Counted from the stretch's first letter, positions 11,463 through 20,604 are shown. The stretch: 64,000 nt of DNA from Vogesella alkaliphila (GCF_014652475.1 NZ_BMYW01000004.1:43103-107102), one strand, 5' to 3'. Notes: a model not told the origin generated them from the sequence alone. Translations and numbers: made by a program.

Positions 11463-12632
11463 GTGCATTTCGACGTAATTGTGATCGGCGCCGGTGCCGC
11501 CGGCATGATGTGTGCCGCCACCGCCGGCCAGCGCGGCCGCCGCGTGCTGCTGCTGGATCACGCGACCAAGCTGGCGGAGAAAATCCGCATTTCCGGCGGC
11601 GGCCGCAGCAACTTCACCAATGTGTACGCCCGTCATGACTGCTACGTGTCGGAAAATCCGAACTTCTGCCGCTCGGCGCTGGCGCAGTACACGCCGCAGC
11701 ACTTCATCGCGCTGATGGAGCGCCACGGCATCGCCTACCACGAGAAGAAACTGGGACAGCTGTTCTGCGACGACAGCAGCCAGCAGCTGATCGACATGCT
11801 CGATGCCGAGTGCCGTGCGGCGGGTGTCGACCGGCGCATGGGCGTCACCGTGCACAAGGTTGGCCGCAACGAAACATTCCAGCTGGAAACCAGTGCCGGC
11901 AGCTTCAGTTGCGAGTCGCTGGTGATCGCCACCGGCGGGCTGTCGATCCCGCAGATCGGCGCCACCGCCTTCGGTTACCAGATCGCCGAACAGTTCGGCC
12001 TGCCGGTGACGAAGCTCGATCCGGCGCTGGTGCCGCTGACCTTCCACGTCGAGGACGCCGCGCGCTTTGCGCCGCTGGCGGGGGTGTCGCTGGACACCGA
12101 GGTGCGCATCGGCAAGGTGCGCTTCCGCGAGAGCGTGCTGTTCACCCACAAGGGCTTGTCCGGGCCGGCCATCCTGCAGATTTCCAGCTACTGGCGGCCG
12201 GGACAGGAGATCGTCATCGACCTGCTGCCGGATCTGGATGTCGACGCGTGGCTGGAAGAGCGCGCCGGCAGCGAGCAGCTGCTGGCCAACGCCATGGGCG
12301 AACTGGGCTGGCCGAAGCGTTTTGCCGAGGCGTGGCTGGACGGGCAGGGCGCCAATGTGCGTGGCAAGGATCTGGCCCCGAAAAAGCGCCGCCAGCTGGC
12401 CGAGACACTGCACAACTGGCGCGTGCTGCCCAACGGCACCCAAGGCTACAAGAAGGCCGAGGTCACCCGCGGCGGTGTGTCCACCAGGGCGCTGTCGTCG
12501 AAGACCATGATGGCGAACGACGTGCCGGGGCTGTTCTTCATCGGCGAGGTGGTCGACATCACCGGCTGGCTGGGCGGTTATAACTTCCAGTGGGCGTGGT
12601 CTTCCGGCTTTGTCGCCGGCAAAAACTGTTAG
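11463..12632 (+). CDS. HI0933/YhiN-family FAD-dependent oxidoreductase
   Basis: This is a 389-residue flavoprotein of the HI0933 (YhiN, BaiN-like) family. It begins with the Rossmann motif VIVIGAGAAGMMCAATAGQRG (GxGxxG, residues 7-12) and carries ISGGGRSNFTN near residue 42, ATGGLSIPQIGATAFGY in the middle and GLFFIGEVVDITGWLGGYNFQWAWSSG at the C-terminus, all family hallmarks. The substrate of most members is unknown, so none is proposed. The start is GTG at 11463 with AAAGG upstream. It contains a DUS-like repeat at 11856, read as KVGR. It is followed by dnaB on the same strand. Confidence 0.9.
   Translation: MHFDVIVIGAGAAGMMCAATAGQRGRRVLLLDHATKLAEKIRISGGGRSNFTNVYARHDCYVSENPNFCRSALAQYTPQHFIALMERHGIAYHEKKLGQLFCDDSSQQLIDMLDAECRAAGVDRRMGVTVHKVGRNETFQLETSAGSFSCESLVIATGGLSIPQIGATAFGYQIAEQFGLPVTKLDPALVPLTFHVEDAARFAPLAGVSLDTEVRIGKVRFRESVLFTHKGLSGPAILQISSYWRPGQEIVIDLLPDLDVDAWLEERAGSEQLLANAMGELGWPKRFAEAWLDGQGANVRGKDLAPKKRRQLAETLHNWRVLPNGTQGYKKAEVTRGGVSTRALSSKTMMANDVPGLFFIGEVVDITGWLGGYNFQWAWSSGFVAGKNC
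11856..11868 (+). repeat. DUS-like 13-mer inside the HI0933-family gene
   Basis: This is an exact AAGGTTGGCCGCA in sense orientation, read KVGR. Confidence 0.8.
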
Positions 12633-12655
12633 AATCACGCTCTCTCCTGCCTGGC

Positions 12656-12704
12656 TGCGGCCAACCTTGTCGCGTGCGCCAGTACACGCCAGCGGTTGGC
12701 CGCA
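12656..12704. repeat. Inverted pair of DUS-like repeats upstream of dnaB
   Basis: TGCGGCCAACCTT (12656-12668, exact) is followed by the reverse-oriented GGTTGGCCGCA (12694-12704). The 11-bp arms are separated by about 25 bases. There is no T-run, so termination is uncertain. Confidence 0.7.
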
Positions 12705-12714
12705 CCACGGCTAA

Positions 12715-14145
12715 ATGGCATCACCGGATACCCCAAGCTTTATGAGCGATTACGATTTCAACGACTCCTCGGTGGCGGCCATCCGCACGCCGCCACACTC
12801 GATCGAGGCCGAACAATCGGTACTGGGCGGCCTGCTGCTGGACAACAGCGCCTGGGAAAAGATTGCCGACCTGCTGACCGAGGCCGACTTCTACCGCCAC
12901 GATCACCGCGTGATCTTCAAGCACATCGCCAAGCTGGTCGACATCGCGCGCCCGGCAGACGTGGTCACCGTTTCCGAAAGCCTGGACAAGAATGCCGAGC
13001 TGGGCAGCGTCGGCGGCCTGGCTTACCTCGCGATGCTGGCGCAGAACACGCCGTCGGCGGCCAACATCCGCCGCTACGGCGAGATCGTGCGCGAGCGCTC
13101 GGTAATGCGTTCGCTGGCGCTGGTCGGCACCGAGATCGCCGAGTCGGCCTACAACCCGCTGGGCCGCGACGCGGCGCAACTGCTGGACGAGGCCGAGGGC
13201 AAGGTGTTCCAGATCGCGGAATCCACCGCCAAGTCCAAGCAGGGCTTCCTGGAAATGCCGGCACTGCTGAAAGAGGTGGTCGAGCGCATCGACATGCTGT
13301 ACAGCCGCGACAACCCGGACGAAGTCACCGGCATCCCGACCGGCTTTACCGATCTGGACGCCAAGACCTCCGGCCTGCAGCCTGGGGATCTCGTGATCGT
13401 CGCCGGTCGTCCGTCCATGGGCAAGACCGCGTTCTCGATGAACATCGCCGAACACGTGGCGATCGAGGCCGGCCTGCCGGTGGCGGTGTTTTCGATGGAA
13501 ATGGGCGGCACCCAGCTGGTGATGCGGATGCTGGGTTCGGTCGGCCGGCTGGACCAGCACATCCTGCGTACCGGCAAGCTCGGCGACGAGGACTGGCAGA
13601 AGCTGACCTACGCGATCGGCAAGCTGTCCGATGCGCCGATGTACATCGACGAAACCCCGGCGCTGACCGCGCTGGAGCTGCGCGCGCGCGCGCGACGGCT
13701 GGCGCGCCAGCACGGCGGCAAGCTCGGCCTGATCGTGATCGACTACATGCAGCTGATGTCGGGCTCCGGCCGCAGCGACAACCGCGCCTCGGAGCTGGGC
13801 GAGATCTCGCGCGGCCTGAAGGGCCTGGCCAAGGAGCTGCAGGTGCCGGTGATCGCGCTGTCGCAGCTGTCGCGTAGCGTGGAACAGCGTACCGACAAGC
13901 GGCCAATGATGTCCGACTTGCGCGAATCCGGCGCCATCGAGCAGGACGCCGACATCATCATCTTCATGTACCGCGACGAGTACTACAACGCCGATTCGCC
14001 GGACAAGGGCCTGGCCGAGGCCATTATCGGCAAGCACCGTAACGGCCCCACCGGCAAGGTGCGGCTGGCCTTCCTCGGCCACTACGCCAAGTTCGACAAC
14101 GCGGCGGTACACGGCGTGTCCGGCTGGGCCGACGCCGACGGTTAA
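12715..14145 (+). CDS. dnaB: Replicative DNA helicase
   Basis: DnaB is the hexameric 5'-3' helicase at the replication fork. The 476-residue protein has the N-terminal primase-interaction domain (HSIEAEQSVLGGLLLDNSAWEKI), a linker and the RecA-like motor with Walker A AGRPSMGKTAFSMN near residue 230, Walker B LIVIDYMQLMSG near residue 340, the SQLSRSVEQR motif and the arginine finger region in KHRNGPTGKV. No clear ribosome site marks the start: ATG at 12715 gives 476 residues and ATG at 12742 (MSDYDFNDSS) gives 467. No intein is present. Confidence 0.96.
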   Translation: MASPDTPSFMSDYDFNDSSVAAIRTPPHSIEAEQSVLGGLLLDNSAWEKIADLLTEADFYRHDHRVIFKHIAKLVDIARPADVVTVSESLDKNAELGSVGGLAYLAMLAQNTPSAANIRRYGEIVRERSVMRSLALVGTEIAESAYNPLGRDAAQLLDEAEGKVFQIAESTAKSKQGFLEMPALLKEVVERIDMLYSRDNPDEVTGIPTGFTDLDAKTSGLQPGDLVIVAGRPSMGKTAFSMNIAEHVAIEAGLPVAVFSMEMGGTQLVMRMLGSVGRLDQHILRTGKLGDEDWQKLTYAIGKLSDAPMYIDETPALTALELRARARRLARQHGGKLGLIVIDYMQLMSGSGRSDNRASELGEISRGLKGLAKELQVPVIALSQLSRSVEQRTDKRPMMSDLRESGAIEQDADIIIFMYRDEYYNADSPDKGLAEAIIGKHRNGPTGKVRLAFLGHYAKFDNAAVHGVSGWADADG

Positions 14146-14154
14146 GCAATTTGT

Positions 14155-14182
14155 TGCGGCCAACCTTGCAGGGTTGGCCGCA
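14155..14182. repeat. Hairpin of paired DUS-like repeats after dnaB
   Basis: TGCGGCCAACC (14155-14165) and GGTTGGCCGCA (14172-14182) form an 11-bp stem with a 6-nt loop. The left arm is part of an exact 13-mer. No T-run follows, so it may be a weak terminator or a processing signal. Confidence 0.75.
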
Positions 14183-14202
14183 GGTCTAGACAGGGAATCC
14201 CG

Positions 14203-14511
14203 ATGAGCTTTTTCGACAAACACGTTTTTGTCTGCTGCAACCAGCGCGCCGAAGGCGAAATGTGCTGCAACAACTTCGGCTCCAGCGAGCTGCTGGGCTA
14301 CATGAAAGACCAGATCAAGGCGCGCGGCCTGAACGGCAGCGGCCAGATCCGCATCAACAAGGCCGGCTGTCTCGGCCGTTGCGACGAAGGCCCGGTGCTG
14401 GTGGTGTACCCGCAGGAGACCTGGTACACCTTCATCGACAAGGCCGACATCGACGAGATCGTCGAGGAGCACATGGTGCATGGCCGTATCGTGGAAAGGC
14501 TGAAAATCTGA
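14203..14511 (+). CDS. Thioredoxin-fold (2Fe-2S) ferredoxin
   Basis: This is a 102-residue protein of the shethna-type, thioredoxin-like [2Fe-2S] ferredoxin family. The cluster cysteines are in the N-terminal VCCNQRAEGEMCC and the later KAGCLGRCDEGPVLVVYP, where the CLGRC pair is characteristic. It probably carries electrons in the cytoplasm; its partner is unknown. The start at 14203 follows GGGAATCCCG. Its stop overlaps the start of the next gene by one base (TGATG), so the two are probably translationally coupled. Confidence 0.88.
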   Translation: MSFFDKHVFVCCNQRAEGEMCCNNFGSSELLGYMKDQIKARGLNGSGQIRINKAGCLGRCDEGPVLVVYPQETWYTFIDKADIDEIVEEHMVHGRIVERLKI

Positions 14512-15119
14512 TGCTGAAGGCCTTGCAGAAGATCGACATCGCCGGCCCGGCCGGCGCGCTCGAAACCATCGTCATCCCTGCCGTCGGCGAGCAGACCGGC
14601 ATCGCGGTGGTGTGCCATCCCAACCCGACGCAGGGCGGCACCAATACCAACAAGGTGATCCAGACCGCGGCCAAGGCGCTGTCGCAGCTGGGCTATACCT
14701 GCTACCTGCCCAATCTGCGCGGCGTCGGCAACAGCGGCGGCGAGCACGATCACGGCATCGGCGAGGTCGACGACGTGATCGCGGTGGTCGACTACGCGCG
14801 CGCGCAGCACGGCGCACTGCCGCTGGCGCTGGCCGGTTTCTCCTTCGGCGGCTTCGTCGCGGCGCGTACCCGCGCGCGTATCGAGGCCGACAAGCTGCTG
14901 CTGATGGGGCCGGCGGTGGGCAAGTACGCGATTCCGACGCCGGAAGTGCCGGCCGACACGCTGGTGATCCACGGCGAGGCGGACGAGGTGATCCCGCTGG
15001 AAAACGTGATGGCGTGGGCGCGGCCGCAGCATCTGCCGGTGATCGTGCTGCCGGAGGCCGGCCACTTCTTCCACGGCCGCCTGGTGCAGCTGGCGAGCGT
15101 GATCAAGCGCTGCTGGTAA
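14511..15119 (+). CDS. Alpha/beta hydrolase (serine hydrolase of the dienelactone-hydrolase-like group)
   Basis: This is a 202-residue alpha/beta-hydrolase-fold protein. It shows the oxyanion-side motif CHPNPTQGGTNTNKV, the conserved LRGVGNSGG loop, the nucleophile elbow AGFSFGGFVA (Ser near residue 104), an acid residue in VIHGEADEVIP and the catalytic His in LPEAGHFFHGRL. The fold and triad look intact. Members of this group are annotated as hydrolases of unknown substrate. It is coupled to the ferredoxin gene by a one-base overlap and followed by a palindromic terminator. Confidence 0.87.
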   Translation: MLKALQKIDIAGPAGALETIVIPAVGEQTGIAVVCHPNPTQGGTNTNKVIQTAAKALSQLGYTCYLPNLRGVGNSGGEHDHGIGEVDDVIAVVDYARAQHGALPLALAGFSFGGFVAARTRARIEADKLLLMGPAVGKYAIPTPEVPADTLVIHGEADEVIPLENVMAWARPQHLPVIVLPEAGHFFHGRLVQLASVIKRCW

Positions 15120-15141
15120 GCCGCGCGCCTTGCCGCTGGAC

Positions 15142-15181
15142 AAAACGTTGGCCGCAATCGCGCGATTGCGGCCAACGTTTT
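15142..15181. terminator. 40-bp perfect palindrome of paired DUS-like repeats, bidirectional terminator
   Basis: The whole 40 bases form a perfect palindrome built from two inverted ACGTTGGCCGCAA units, with A-run and T-run on the outside. It lies between two convergent genes, so it can stop transcription from both sides. Confidence 0.85.
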
Positions 15182-15199
15182 TATTTACGGCTGAATCTT

Positions 15200-15613
15200 T
15201 CAGCGCAGGTAGTCGCCGTCGGCTTCCGGCTGGTAGCTGACCGCCAGCACCTCGATGCGGGTGTGACTGCCGTCCGGCAGCGGCCAGTCGATCTGCTGGC
15301 CGACGGCCAGCCCCAGCAGCGCGCTGCCGATCGGCGCCAGGATGGAAATGCGGCCGTTGTCGGCATCGGCGTCGGCCGGGTAGCACAGCGTGATCTCGCG
15401 CTCCTCGCCGCTATTGTGCAGGCGGATGCGGGCGCGGCTGTTCATGCTGATCACGTCGGCCGGCATGTCCCGAGGCTCGACCACCTCGGCGCGGTCGAGC
15501 TCTGCTTCCAGTGCGGTCACCCCCGGGAAATCCTTGACCGAAACCCGTTCGATCAGGTTGGTCAGACGCAGGTGGTCCAGGCTGGACAGGGTGATCGCCG
15601 GCAGGCTGCTCAT
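15200..15613 (-). CDS. rnk: Regulator of nucleoside diphosphate kinase (GreA/GreB C-terminal-like)
   Basis: This is a 137-residue Rnk-type protein. It has a short N-terminal coiled coil (VTALEAELDRAEVVEP) and the FKBP-like GreA/GreB C-terminal domain (NSRARIRLHNSGEEREITLCYPADAD, ISILAPIGSALLGLAVGQQIDWPLPDG). Rnk binds RNA polymerase but lacks the acidic tip needed for cleavage stimulation. The start at 15613 (MSSLPAITLS) is supported by AAGGAG; a longer frame of 13 more codons has no such site. It is monocistronic and divergent from narK. Confidence 0.9.
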   Translation of the reverse strand: MSSLPAITLSSLDHLRLTNLIERVSVKDFPGVTALEAELDRAEVVEPRDMPADVISMNSRARIRLHNSGEEREITLCYPADADADNGRISILAPIGSALLGLAVGQQIDWPLPDGSHTRIEVLAVSYQPEADGDYLR

Positions 15614-15770
15614 GGTCGCTCCTTCAAGGGTAGGGGCGGGATGTTCCCGCACAATGCAAAACGTGATGCGGCGGCAGGCTGCATCACGATGTCTGCATCA
15701 TAGCCGATTCGCGCTGCGGCGGGCAGGGCGCCGCCGCTTGCCGCCTTGCCCCGGTGGTTGGCGACTCCTC

Positions 15771-15877
15771 CTTTCGAACTAGTTTCCCCCGCCAATTGGC
15801 CTTGTCCGGCTAACCCTTAATCGTCGTAGGGTTTAACCCTGTGGCGAATGTTGGCCGCATGTGCGGCGGCGTAAGGT
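15771..15877 (+). promoter_or_regulatory. narK upstream region with two blocks shared with narG
   Basis: CTTTCGAACTAGT (15771-15783) and CCTGTGGCGAATG (15838-15850) recur exactly, in the same order, upstream of narG. They are 54 bp apart here and 32 bp apart there. A weak -10 (TAAGGT, 15872-15877) lies 22 bp after the second block. The second block runs straight into a DUS-like variant (GTTGGCCGCAT, to 15861). No canonical FNR box is visible. Confidence 0.55.
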
Positions 15878-15909
15878 GTGAGCTGTACTAATTGCGCGGG
15901 TAGCTCACC

Positions 15910-17172
15910 ATGGCTTCGAATACTTACAAGCAATACGCTGTGCTGGCCTCCAGCACGGTGGCGTTTACCGTGTGCTTCATGATCTGGATGATGTTTGCCG
16001 TATTAGGCATTCCGATCAAGGAACAGCTTGGCCTGTCGGAAACCCAGTTCGGCATCCTGGCGGCGACGCCGGTGCTGACCGGTTCGCTGGTGCGGGTGCC
16101 GCTGGGCATCTGGACCGACCGCTTCGGCGGCCGCATCGTGCTGTTCCTGCTGATGCTGACCTGCGTGCTTCCGATCTACGCGATGCAGTTCGCCACCGAG
16201 TACTGGCACTTCCTCGCCATCGGCCTCTGCGTCGGCCTCGCCGGTGGTTCGTTCTCGGTGGGCACTCCCTACGTGGCGCGCTGGTTCCGCAAGGATCAGC
16301 AGGGCATGGCAATGGGCGTGTTCGGCGCCGGTAACGCCGGCTCCTCGCTGACCAAGCTGATCGCCCCCAGCATCATCGCCATCGGCGGCTGGCAGCTGGT
16401 GCCCAATGTCTACGCCGCGGTGATGCTGGTTGCCGCCATCCTGTTCTGGTTCTTCTCCTTCCACGATCCCAAGCACGTGGTCACCAGCAAGGCTTCACTG
16501 TCGCAACAGCTGGCGCTGATGAAGGACCCGGCAGTGCTGCGCTACTGCCAGTACTACTCGGTGGTGTTCGGCGGCTATGTCGCGCTGGCGCTGTGGATGA
16601 CCAAGTACTACGTCGGCGAATACGGCTTCGGCATCAAGGAAGCCGCCTTCCTGGCCGCCTGTTTCTCGCTGCCCGGCGGTGTGCTGCGCGCGGTCGGTGG
16701 CTGGCTGTCGGACAAGTACGGCGCCTACAAGGTGACCTGGGGCGTGATGTGGGTGTGCTGGATCGCCTTCTTCATCCTGTCCTACCCGCAGACCCACTTC
16801 ATCATCCAGACCGTCAAGGGCCCGCAGGGTTTCGACATCGGCCTTAACGCCACCATGTTCACCCTGATCCTGTTCGCCGTCGGTGTGGCGATGGCGATCG
16901 GCAAAGCCTCGGTGTTCAAGTTCATCGCCGACGAATTCCCGGACAATATCGGCGCGGTGTCCGGCGTGGTCGGTCTCGCCGGCGGCCTGGGCGGCTTCCT
17001 GCTGCCGATCATGTTCGGCGCGCTGGTGGACCTGACCGGGGTGCGCTCCAGCTCCTTCATGCTGCTGTACGGCACCGTGTGCGTCTCGCTGATCTGGATG
17101 CACTTCTCCTTCCGCGCCGTGCGCCGCGCCGAGGAAGCAAAAGACGCCGTGCTGGCTACGGCCACCCGCTGA
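15910..17172 (+). CDS. narK: Nitrate/nitrite transporter, NarK1 type (MFS)
   Basis: This is a 420-residue major facilitator protein with 12 membrane segments, beginning YAVLASSTVAFTVCFMIWMMFAV. The family signatures are LGIWTDRFGGR between helices 2 and 3 and the glycine-rich GLAGGSFSVGTPYVARWF in helix 5, and a second glycine stretch GVVGLAGGLGGF in helix 11. NarK1-type members are usually nitrate/proton symporters. It lies 74 bases upstream of a second NarK, an arrangement known from denitrifiers, where the pair starts nitrate uptake and exchanges nitrite. Which one does what is inferred. Confidence 0.92.
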   Translation: MASNTYKQYAVLASSTVAFTVCFMIWMMFAVLGIPIKEQLGLSETQFGILAATPVLTGSLVRVPLGIWTDRFGGRIVLFLLMLTCVLPIYAMQFATEYWHFLAIGLCVGLAGGSFSVGTPYVARWFRKDQQGMAMGVFGAGNAGSSLTKLIAPSIIAIGGWQLVPNVYAAVMLVAAILFWFFSFHDPKHVVTSKASLSQQLALMKDPAVLRYCQYYSVVFGGYVALALWMTKYYVGEYGFGIKEAAFLAACFSLPGGVLRAVGGWLSDKYGAYKVTWGVMWVCWIAFFILSYPQTHFIIQTVKGPQGFDIGLNATMFTLILFAVGVAMAIGKASVFKFIADEFPDNIGAVSGVVGLAGGLGGFLLPIMFGALVDLTGVRSSSFMLLYGTVCVSLIWMHFSFRAVRRAEEAKDAVLATATR

Positions 17173-17245
17173 CGGCAGGCCCGTTCACTGACCAATTTCG
17201 ATGGTATCGGGGCGGCAGGGGCCGCCCCGCAGAGAGGATGACATC

Positions 17246-18625
17246 ATGTCTCATGTACTGACCCGCTGGGAGCCGGAAAGCCCCAGCTTCTGGCAGCAGG
17301 ACGGCAAAGCCGTCGCCCGCCGCAACCTGTGGCTGTCGATTCCGGCGCTGACGCTGGCCTTCATCATCTGGCAGGTGTGGAGCGTGGCGGTGCTGAACAT
17401 GCCGAACATCGGCTTCAGCTACTCGCAGAACCAGCTGTTCTGGCTGGCGGCCCTGCCGGCGCTGTCCGGCGCCACGCTGCGCATCTTCTACTCCTTCATG
17501 GTGCCGATCTTCGGCGGCCGCCGCTGGACGGCGATCTCCACCGCCAGCCTGCTGATCCCGGCGATCGGCATCGGCTTCGCGGTGCAGGACCCGAGCACCA
17601 GCTACGTCACCATGCTGATCCTGGCGCTGCTGTGCGGTTTCGGTGGCGGTAACTTCAGCTCCTCGATGTCCAACATCAGCTTCTTCTTCCCGAAAGCCGA
17701 AAAGGGCACCGCGCTGGGCCTGAACGCCGGCCTGGGCAACCTCGGCGTGTCGGTGGTGCAGTTCGTGGTGCCGATCGTGATCACCATGAGCCTGTTCGGC
17801 GCCGTCGGCGGCGAGCCGCAGACCTGGGTGAAGGGCGAGGCCACCAAGCAGATGTGGCTGCAGAATGCCGGCTTCGTGTGGGTGCCGTTCATCATCCTGT
17901 CCACGTTGGCCGCATGGTTCGGCATGAACGACATCGCCTCGGCCAAGGCCTCGTTTGCCGACCAGGCGGTGATCTTCAAGCGCAAGCACAACTGGCTGAT
18001 GTGCTGGCTGTACATCGGCACCTTCGGCTCCTTCATCGGTTTTGCCGCCGGTTTCCCGCTGCTGATGAAAGGCCAGTTCCCGGACGTTGACCCGAGCAAG
18101 TACGTGTTCTTCGGCCCGCTGGTCGGCGCGCTGGCGCGTCCGGTTGGCGGCTGGCTGTCGGACAAGGTGGGCGGCGCCAAGGTGACCCAGGTGGTGTTCG
18201 CGCTGATGATCGCCGCGGTGTTCGGCGTGCTCAACTTCCTGCCGCACGGCGGCCAGGGCGGCAACTTCCAGGGCTTCTTCGCCATGTTCCTGTGCCTGTT
18301 CGCGCTGACCGGCATCGGTAACGGCTCCACCTTCATGCAGGTGCCGGCCATCTTCCTGACCCTGCACCAGCGCATGGCCGGCAAGGGCGAAGCGGCGCAG
18401 AAAAAAGCGGTCGCCGACGCCACCAAGGAAGCCGCGGCGGTACTGGGCTTCTCCGGTGCCATCGGTGCCTACGGCGGTTTCTTCATCCCGAAAAGCTACG
18501 GCACCTCGATCGCCATGACCGGCGGCGTGGAAGCCGCGCTGTACGCCTTCATCGCCTTCTATGTCAGCTGCCTGCTGATCAACGGCTGGTACTACGCCCG
18601 CAAGAACGCGGAAGTGCCTTGCTGA
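17246..18625 (+). CDS. narK: Nitrate/nitrite antiporter, NarK2/NarU type (MFS)
   Basis: This is a 459-residue transporter closer to E. coli NarK/NarU. The signature GFGGGNFSSSMSNISFFFPK is the nitrate motif of NarK2-type proteins, and AVLGFSGAIGAYGGFFIPKSYG is the second. The N-terminus carries WEPESPSFWQQDGKAVARRNLW, typical of the group. Likely role: nitrate-in/nitrite-out exchange during nitrate respiration. The start at 17246 follows GAGAGGATG. A DUS-like variant (ACGTTGGCCGCA, 17903-17914) is read TLAA. It ends the narK1-narK2 unit, with a terminator after it. Confidence 0.94.
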   Translation: MSHVLTRWEPESPSFWQQDGKAVARRNLWLSIPALTLAFIIWQVWSVAVLNMPNIGFSYSQNQLFWLAALPALSGATLRIFYSFMVPIFGGRRWTAISTASLLIPAIGIGFAVQDPSTSYVTMLILALLCGFGGGNFSSSMSNISFFFPKAEKGTALGLNAGLGNLGVSVVQFVVPIVITMSLFGAVGGEPQTWVKGEATKQMWLQNAGFVWVPFIILSTLAAWFGMNDIASAKASFADQAVIFKRKHNWLMCWLYIGTFGSFIGFAAGFPLLMKGQFPDVDPSKYVFFGPLVGALARPVGGWLSDKVGGAKVTQVVFALMIAAVFGVLNFLPHGGQGGNFQGFFAMFLCLFALTGIGNGSTFMQVPAIFLTLHQRMAGKGEAAQKKAVADATKEAAAVLGFSGAIGAYGGFFIPKSYGTSIAMTGGVEAALYAFIAFYVSCLLINGWYYARKNAEVPC

Positions 18626-18665
18626 CGACTTCTCCAAGTTTGCGGACTTTTTCTGCAATCTTCTT

Positions 18666-18691
18666 CGGCGCCCTTCGGGGCGTTTTTTTTT
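18666..18691 (+). terminator. Terminator of the narK pair
   Basis: CGCCC / GGGCG hairpin with a TTC loop followed by nine T. Confidence 0.8.
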
Positions 18692-18732
18692 GCGCCTCGG
18701 TTCGCGACAGAGCGCAGGGCGTGATGAATTAC

Positions 18733-18775
18733 TAGATATGGATCAAGGCTGCCGGCGAGCGACGCCGGCTATACG
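18733..18775 (+). promoter_or_regulatory. FNR/ANR-type box and class II promoter of the chemoreceptor
   Basis: TAGAT-ATGG-ATCAA (18733-18746) matches the FNR consensus TTGAT-N4-ATCAA in 9 of 10 positions. A -10 element TATACG (18770-18775) predicts a start near 18781, which puts the box centre at -41.5, the class II activation position. The leader to the start codon is about 85 bases. Confidence 0.6.
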
Positions 18776-18866
18776 TCATGGCCTGCCGACGGCACGCATG
18801 ACGGACCATCCGGCTGCGTGATGTCCGCGACCTTAAACGGCTGGATCTCTCTTCCGGAGTGTGACG

Positions 18867-20483
18867 ATGACCATCAAACTGAAGTTGCTGTGTTTTACCG
18901 TTTTGGCCCTGCTGGCGGCGCTGGTGCCCAGCATGGTGGGCCTGAACGCCTTGCGGGCGGCCGATGCCAAGCTGGACGTGGTCAACGAGACCATCATCCC
19001 GCGGCTGGGGCTGGTGGCGAATATCCGCAGCACGTTCAAGGATCTGCGTATCGACGACATCCTGCAGGTGTACGAGCAGGACAGCCGCTTTCAGCTGCAG
19101 GCACGGCTGCGCACCCGCGAAACCTCGGACAAGCTGCGCCAGCTGCTGCGGCAGCTGAAATCGCAACTGCGCGATCCGGCGGCGCTGGCCAACCTGCAAC
19201 GCTTCGACTCGCTGTTCCAGCAGTACCTGCTGCTGCTGGACCGGGTGCACGCGGTGCGGGTGACGCCGGGCATGACGGCGCCGCAGCTGTCGGCGGCGAT
19301 GGAGCCGTGGCGCCAGGTGGGCACCGAGCTGGGCGGCTCGGTGACGGCCATCGTCAACGACGTGCTGGCGGAGGGGCGCCACAACCGGGCGCAGGCCGAG
19401 GCGGAGATGGCCGCGGCCAAGCTCGCGTTCGCGGTGTCGCTGCTGCTGTCCATGGTGCTGCTGTTCGGCTGTGGCTGGCTGATCCTGCGCAGCATCAACC
19501 GTCCGGTGCAGTCGGCGGTGCTGGCGGTGCGCGGCATTTCCGACCGCCAGGACCTGTCGCAGCGCGTGGCGGTGCACAAGGATGACGAGATCGGCGGCCT
19601 GCTGAAGGCGTTTAACCACCTGCTGGGCAAGATGCGCGACTCCATCCACCAGATCGGCGACCACTCGCACGCGGTGACGGTGGCGGCGGAAGATCTCAGC
19701 GTGGCGTCTGACCAGGTGAAGAGCGGCGCCCACCACGCCAGCGTGTCGGCGACGGAAATGGCGGCGGCGGTGGAGGCGGTCACCGTCAGCATCGGCCACA
19801 TTGCCGAGCGCACCCGCGATGCGGACCGGCTGGCGACGGCCTCCGGGCAGCAGGTGGTGCAGAGCGAACGCATGATCCGCGATACGGTGAGCGAGATCGA
19901 GAGCATCGCCAGCGCGGTGAACGACACCGCGCGCAACGTGCAGGAGCTGCAGAGCCGCAGCGAGTCGATCGGTTCGGTGGTCAACGTGATCGGCGACATT
20001 GCCGACCAGATCAACCTGCTGGCGCTGAACGCGGCGATCGAGGCCGCCCGTGCCGGCGAGTTCGGGCGCGGTTTCGCGGTGGTGGCCGACGAGGTGCGCA
20101 AGCTGGCCGAGCGCACCACCGCGTCCACCGCGCAGATCCACGCCACCGTGTCCAGCATCCGCGAAGGCTCGAACGCCACCGTGCACCTGATCGGCGACGT
20201 GGTTGGCCGCGTGGAGCAGGGCGTGGCGCGGGTGCGCGAGGCCGGCGTCGCCATCGGCGAGCTGCGTACCCTGGCCGGCCAGGTCGGGCAGCAGGTGGCG
20301 GATATCGCCGCCGCCATCCACGAGCAGAGCGAAGCCAGCGGCCGCATCTCGCAGAAGGTGGAAGGCATCGCCCAGATTGCCGAGGAGAGCAGCGCCGCGG
20401 CCCAAAGCACCGCGCTCAATGCGCTGCGCCTGCACGAGCTGGCGCAGAACATGCGCCGCGACGTGGCCTGTTACACCACTTGA
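18867..20483 (+). CDS. Methyl-accepting chemotaxis protein (four-helix-bundle-type sensor)
   Basis: This is a 538-residue transmembrane chemoreceptor. It has membrane helix 1 ([21 protein letters not shown], residues 4-24), a roughly 160-residue helical periplasmic region without a recognised ligand motif, membrane helix 2 ([22 protein letters not shown], near 190-211), HAMP, and the cytoplasmic signalling domain with the hairpin tip [44 protein letters not shown] at 18867 has GGAG at the right distance; the GTG two codons earlier is too close to it. Position after the nitrate transporters and behind an FNR-like box suggests taxis tied to anaerobic respiration. The ligand is unknown. Confidence 0.92.
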   Translation: MTIKLKLLCFTVLALLAALVPSMVGLNALRAADAKLDVVNETIIPRLGLVANIRSTFKDLRIDDILQVYEQDSRFQLQARLRTRETSDKLRQLLRQLKSQLRDPAALANLQRFDSLFQQYLLLLDRVHAVRVTPGMTAPQLSAAMEPWRQVGTELGGSVTAIVNDVLAEGRHNRAQAEAEMAAAKLAFAVSLLLSMVLLFGCGWLILRSINRPVQSAVLAVRGISDRQDLSQRVAVHKDDEIGGLLKAFNHLLGKMRDSIHQIGDHSHAVTVAAEDLSVASDQVKSGAHHASVSATEMAAAVEAVTVSIGHIAERTRDADRLATASGQQVVQSERMIRDTVSEIESIASAVNDTARNVQELQSRSESIGSVVNVIGDIADQINLLALNAAIEAARAGEFGRGFAVVADEVRKLAERTTASTAQIHATVSSIREGSNATVHLIGDVVGRVEQGVARVREAGVAIGELRTLAGQVGQQVADIAAAIHEQSEASGRISQKVEGIAQIAEESSAAAQSTALNALRLHELAQNMRRDVACYTT

Positions 20484-20492
20484 GCTAGGGTC

Positions 20493-20515
20493 GCTGCCGG
20501 CGGAGGCCGGCAGCG
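20493..20515. other. GC-rich hairpin after the chemoreceptor
   Basis: CGCTGCCGGC / GCCGGCAGCG arms around a GGAG loop, without a T-run. It may protect the mRNA 3' end or weaken transcription. Confidence 0.5.
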
Positions 20516-20567
20516 GGCAGGGTGGTAATTTTCTTACATGAAGCTTACATTTAATTGACAGTGCGAA

Positions 20568-20604
20568 CCGTCTCTGCCGCTGTGGTAGCAGAGACGGATT
20601 TTTT
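20568..20604 (+). terminator. Intrinsic terminator downstream of the chemoreceptor
   Basis: CCGTCTCTGC / GCAGAGACGG with a 10-nt loop is followed by ATTTTTT. A TTGACA lies just upstream at 20555, so an attenuated short transcript is also conceivable, but no matching -10 was seen. Confidence 0.75.

Noticed and set aside
20201..20210. GGTTGGCCGC in the first chemoreceptor as a copy of the repeat
   Set aside because: It matches only the core and lacks the final A and leading A residues. Short cores of this kind occur by chance in GC-rich coding DNA, so it was not counted.
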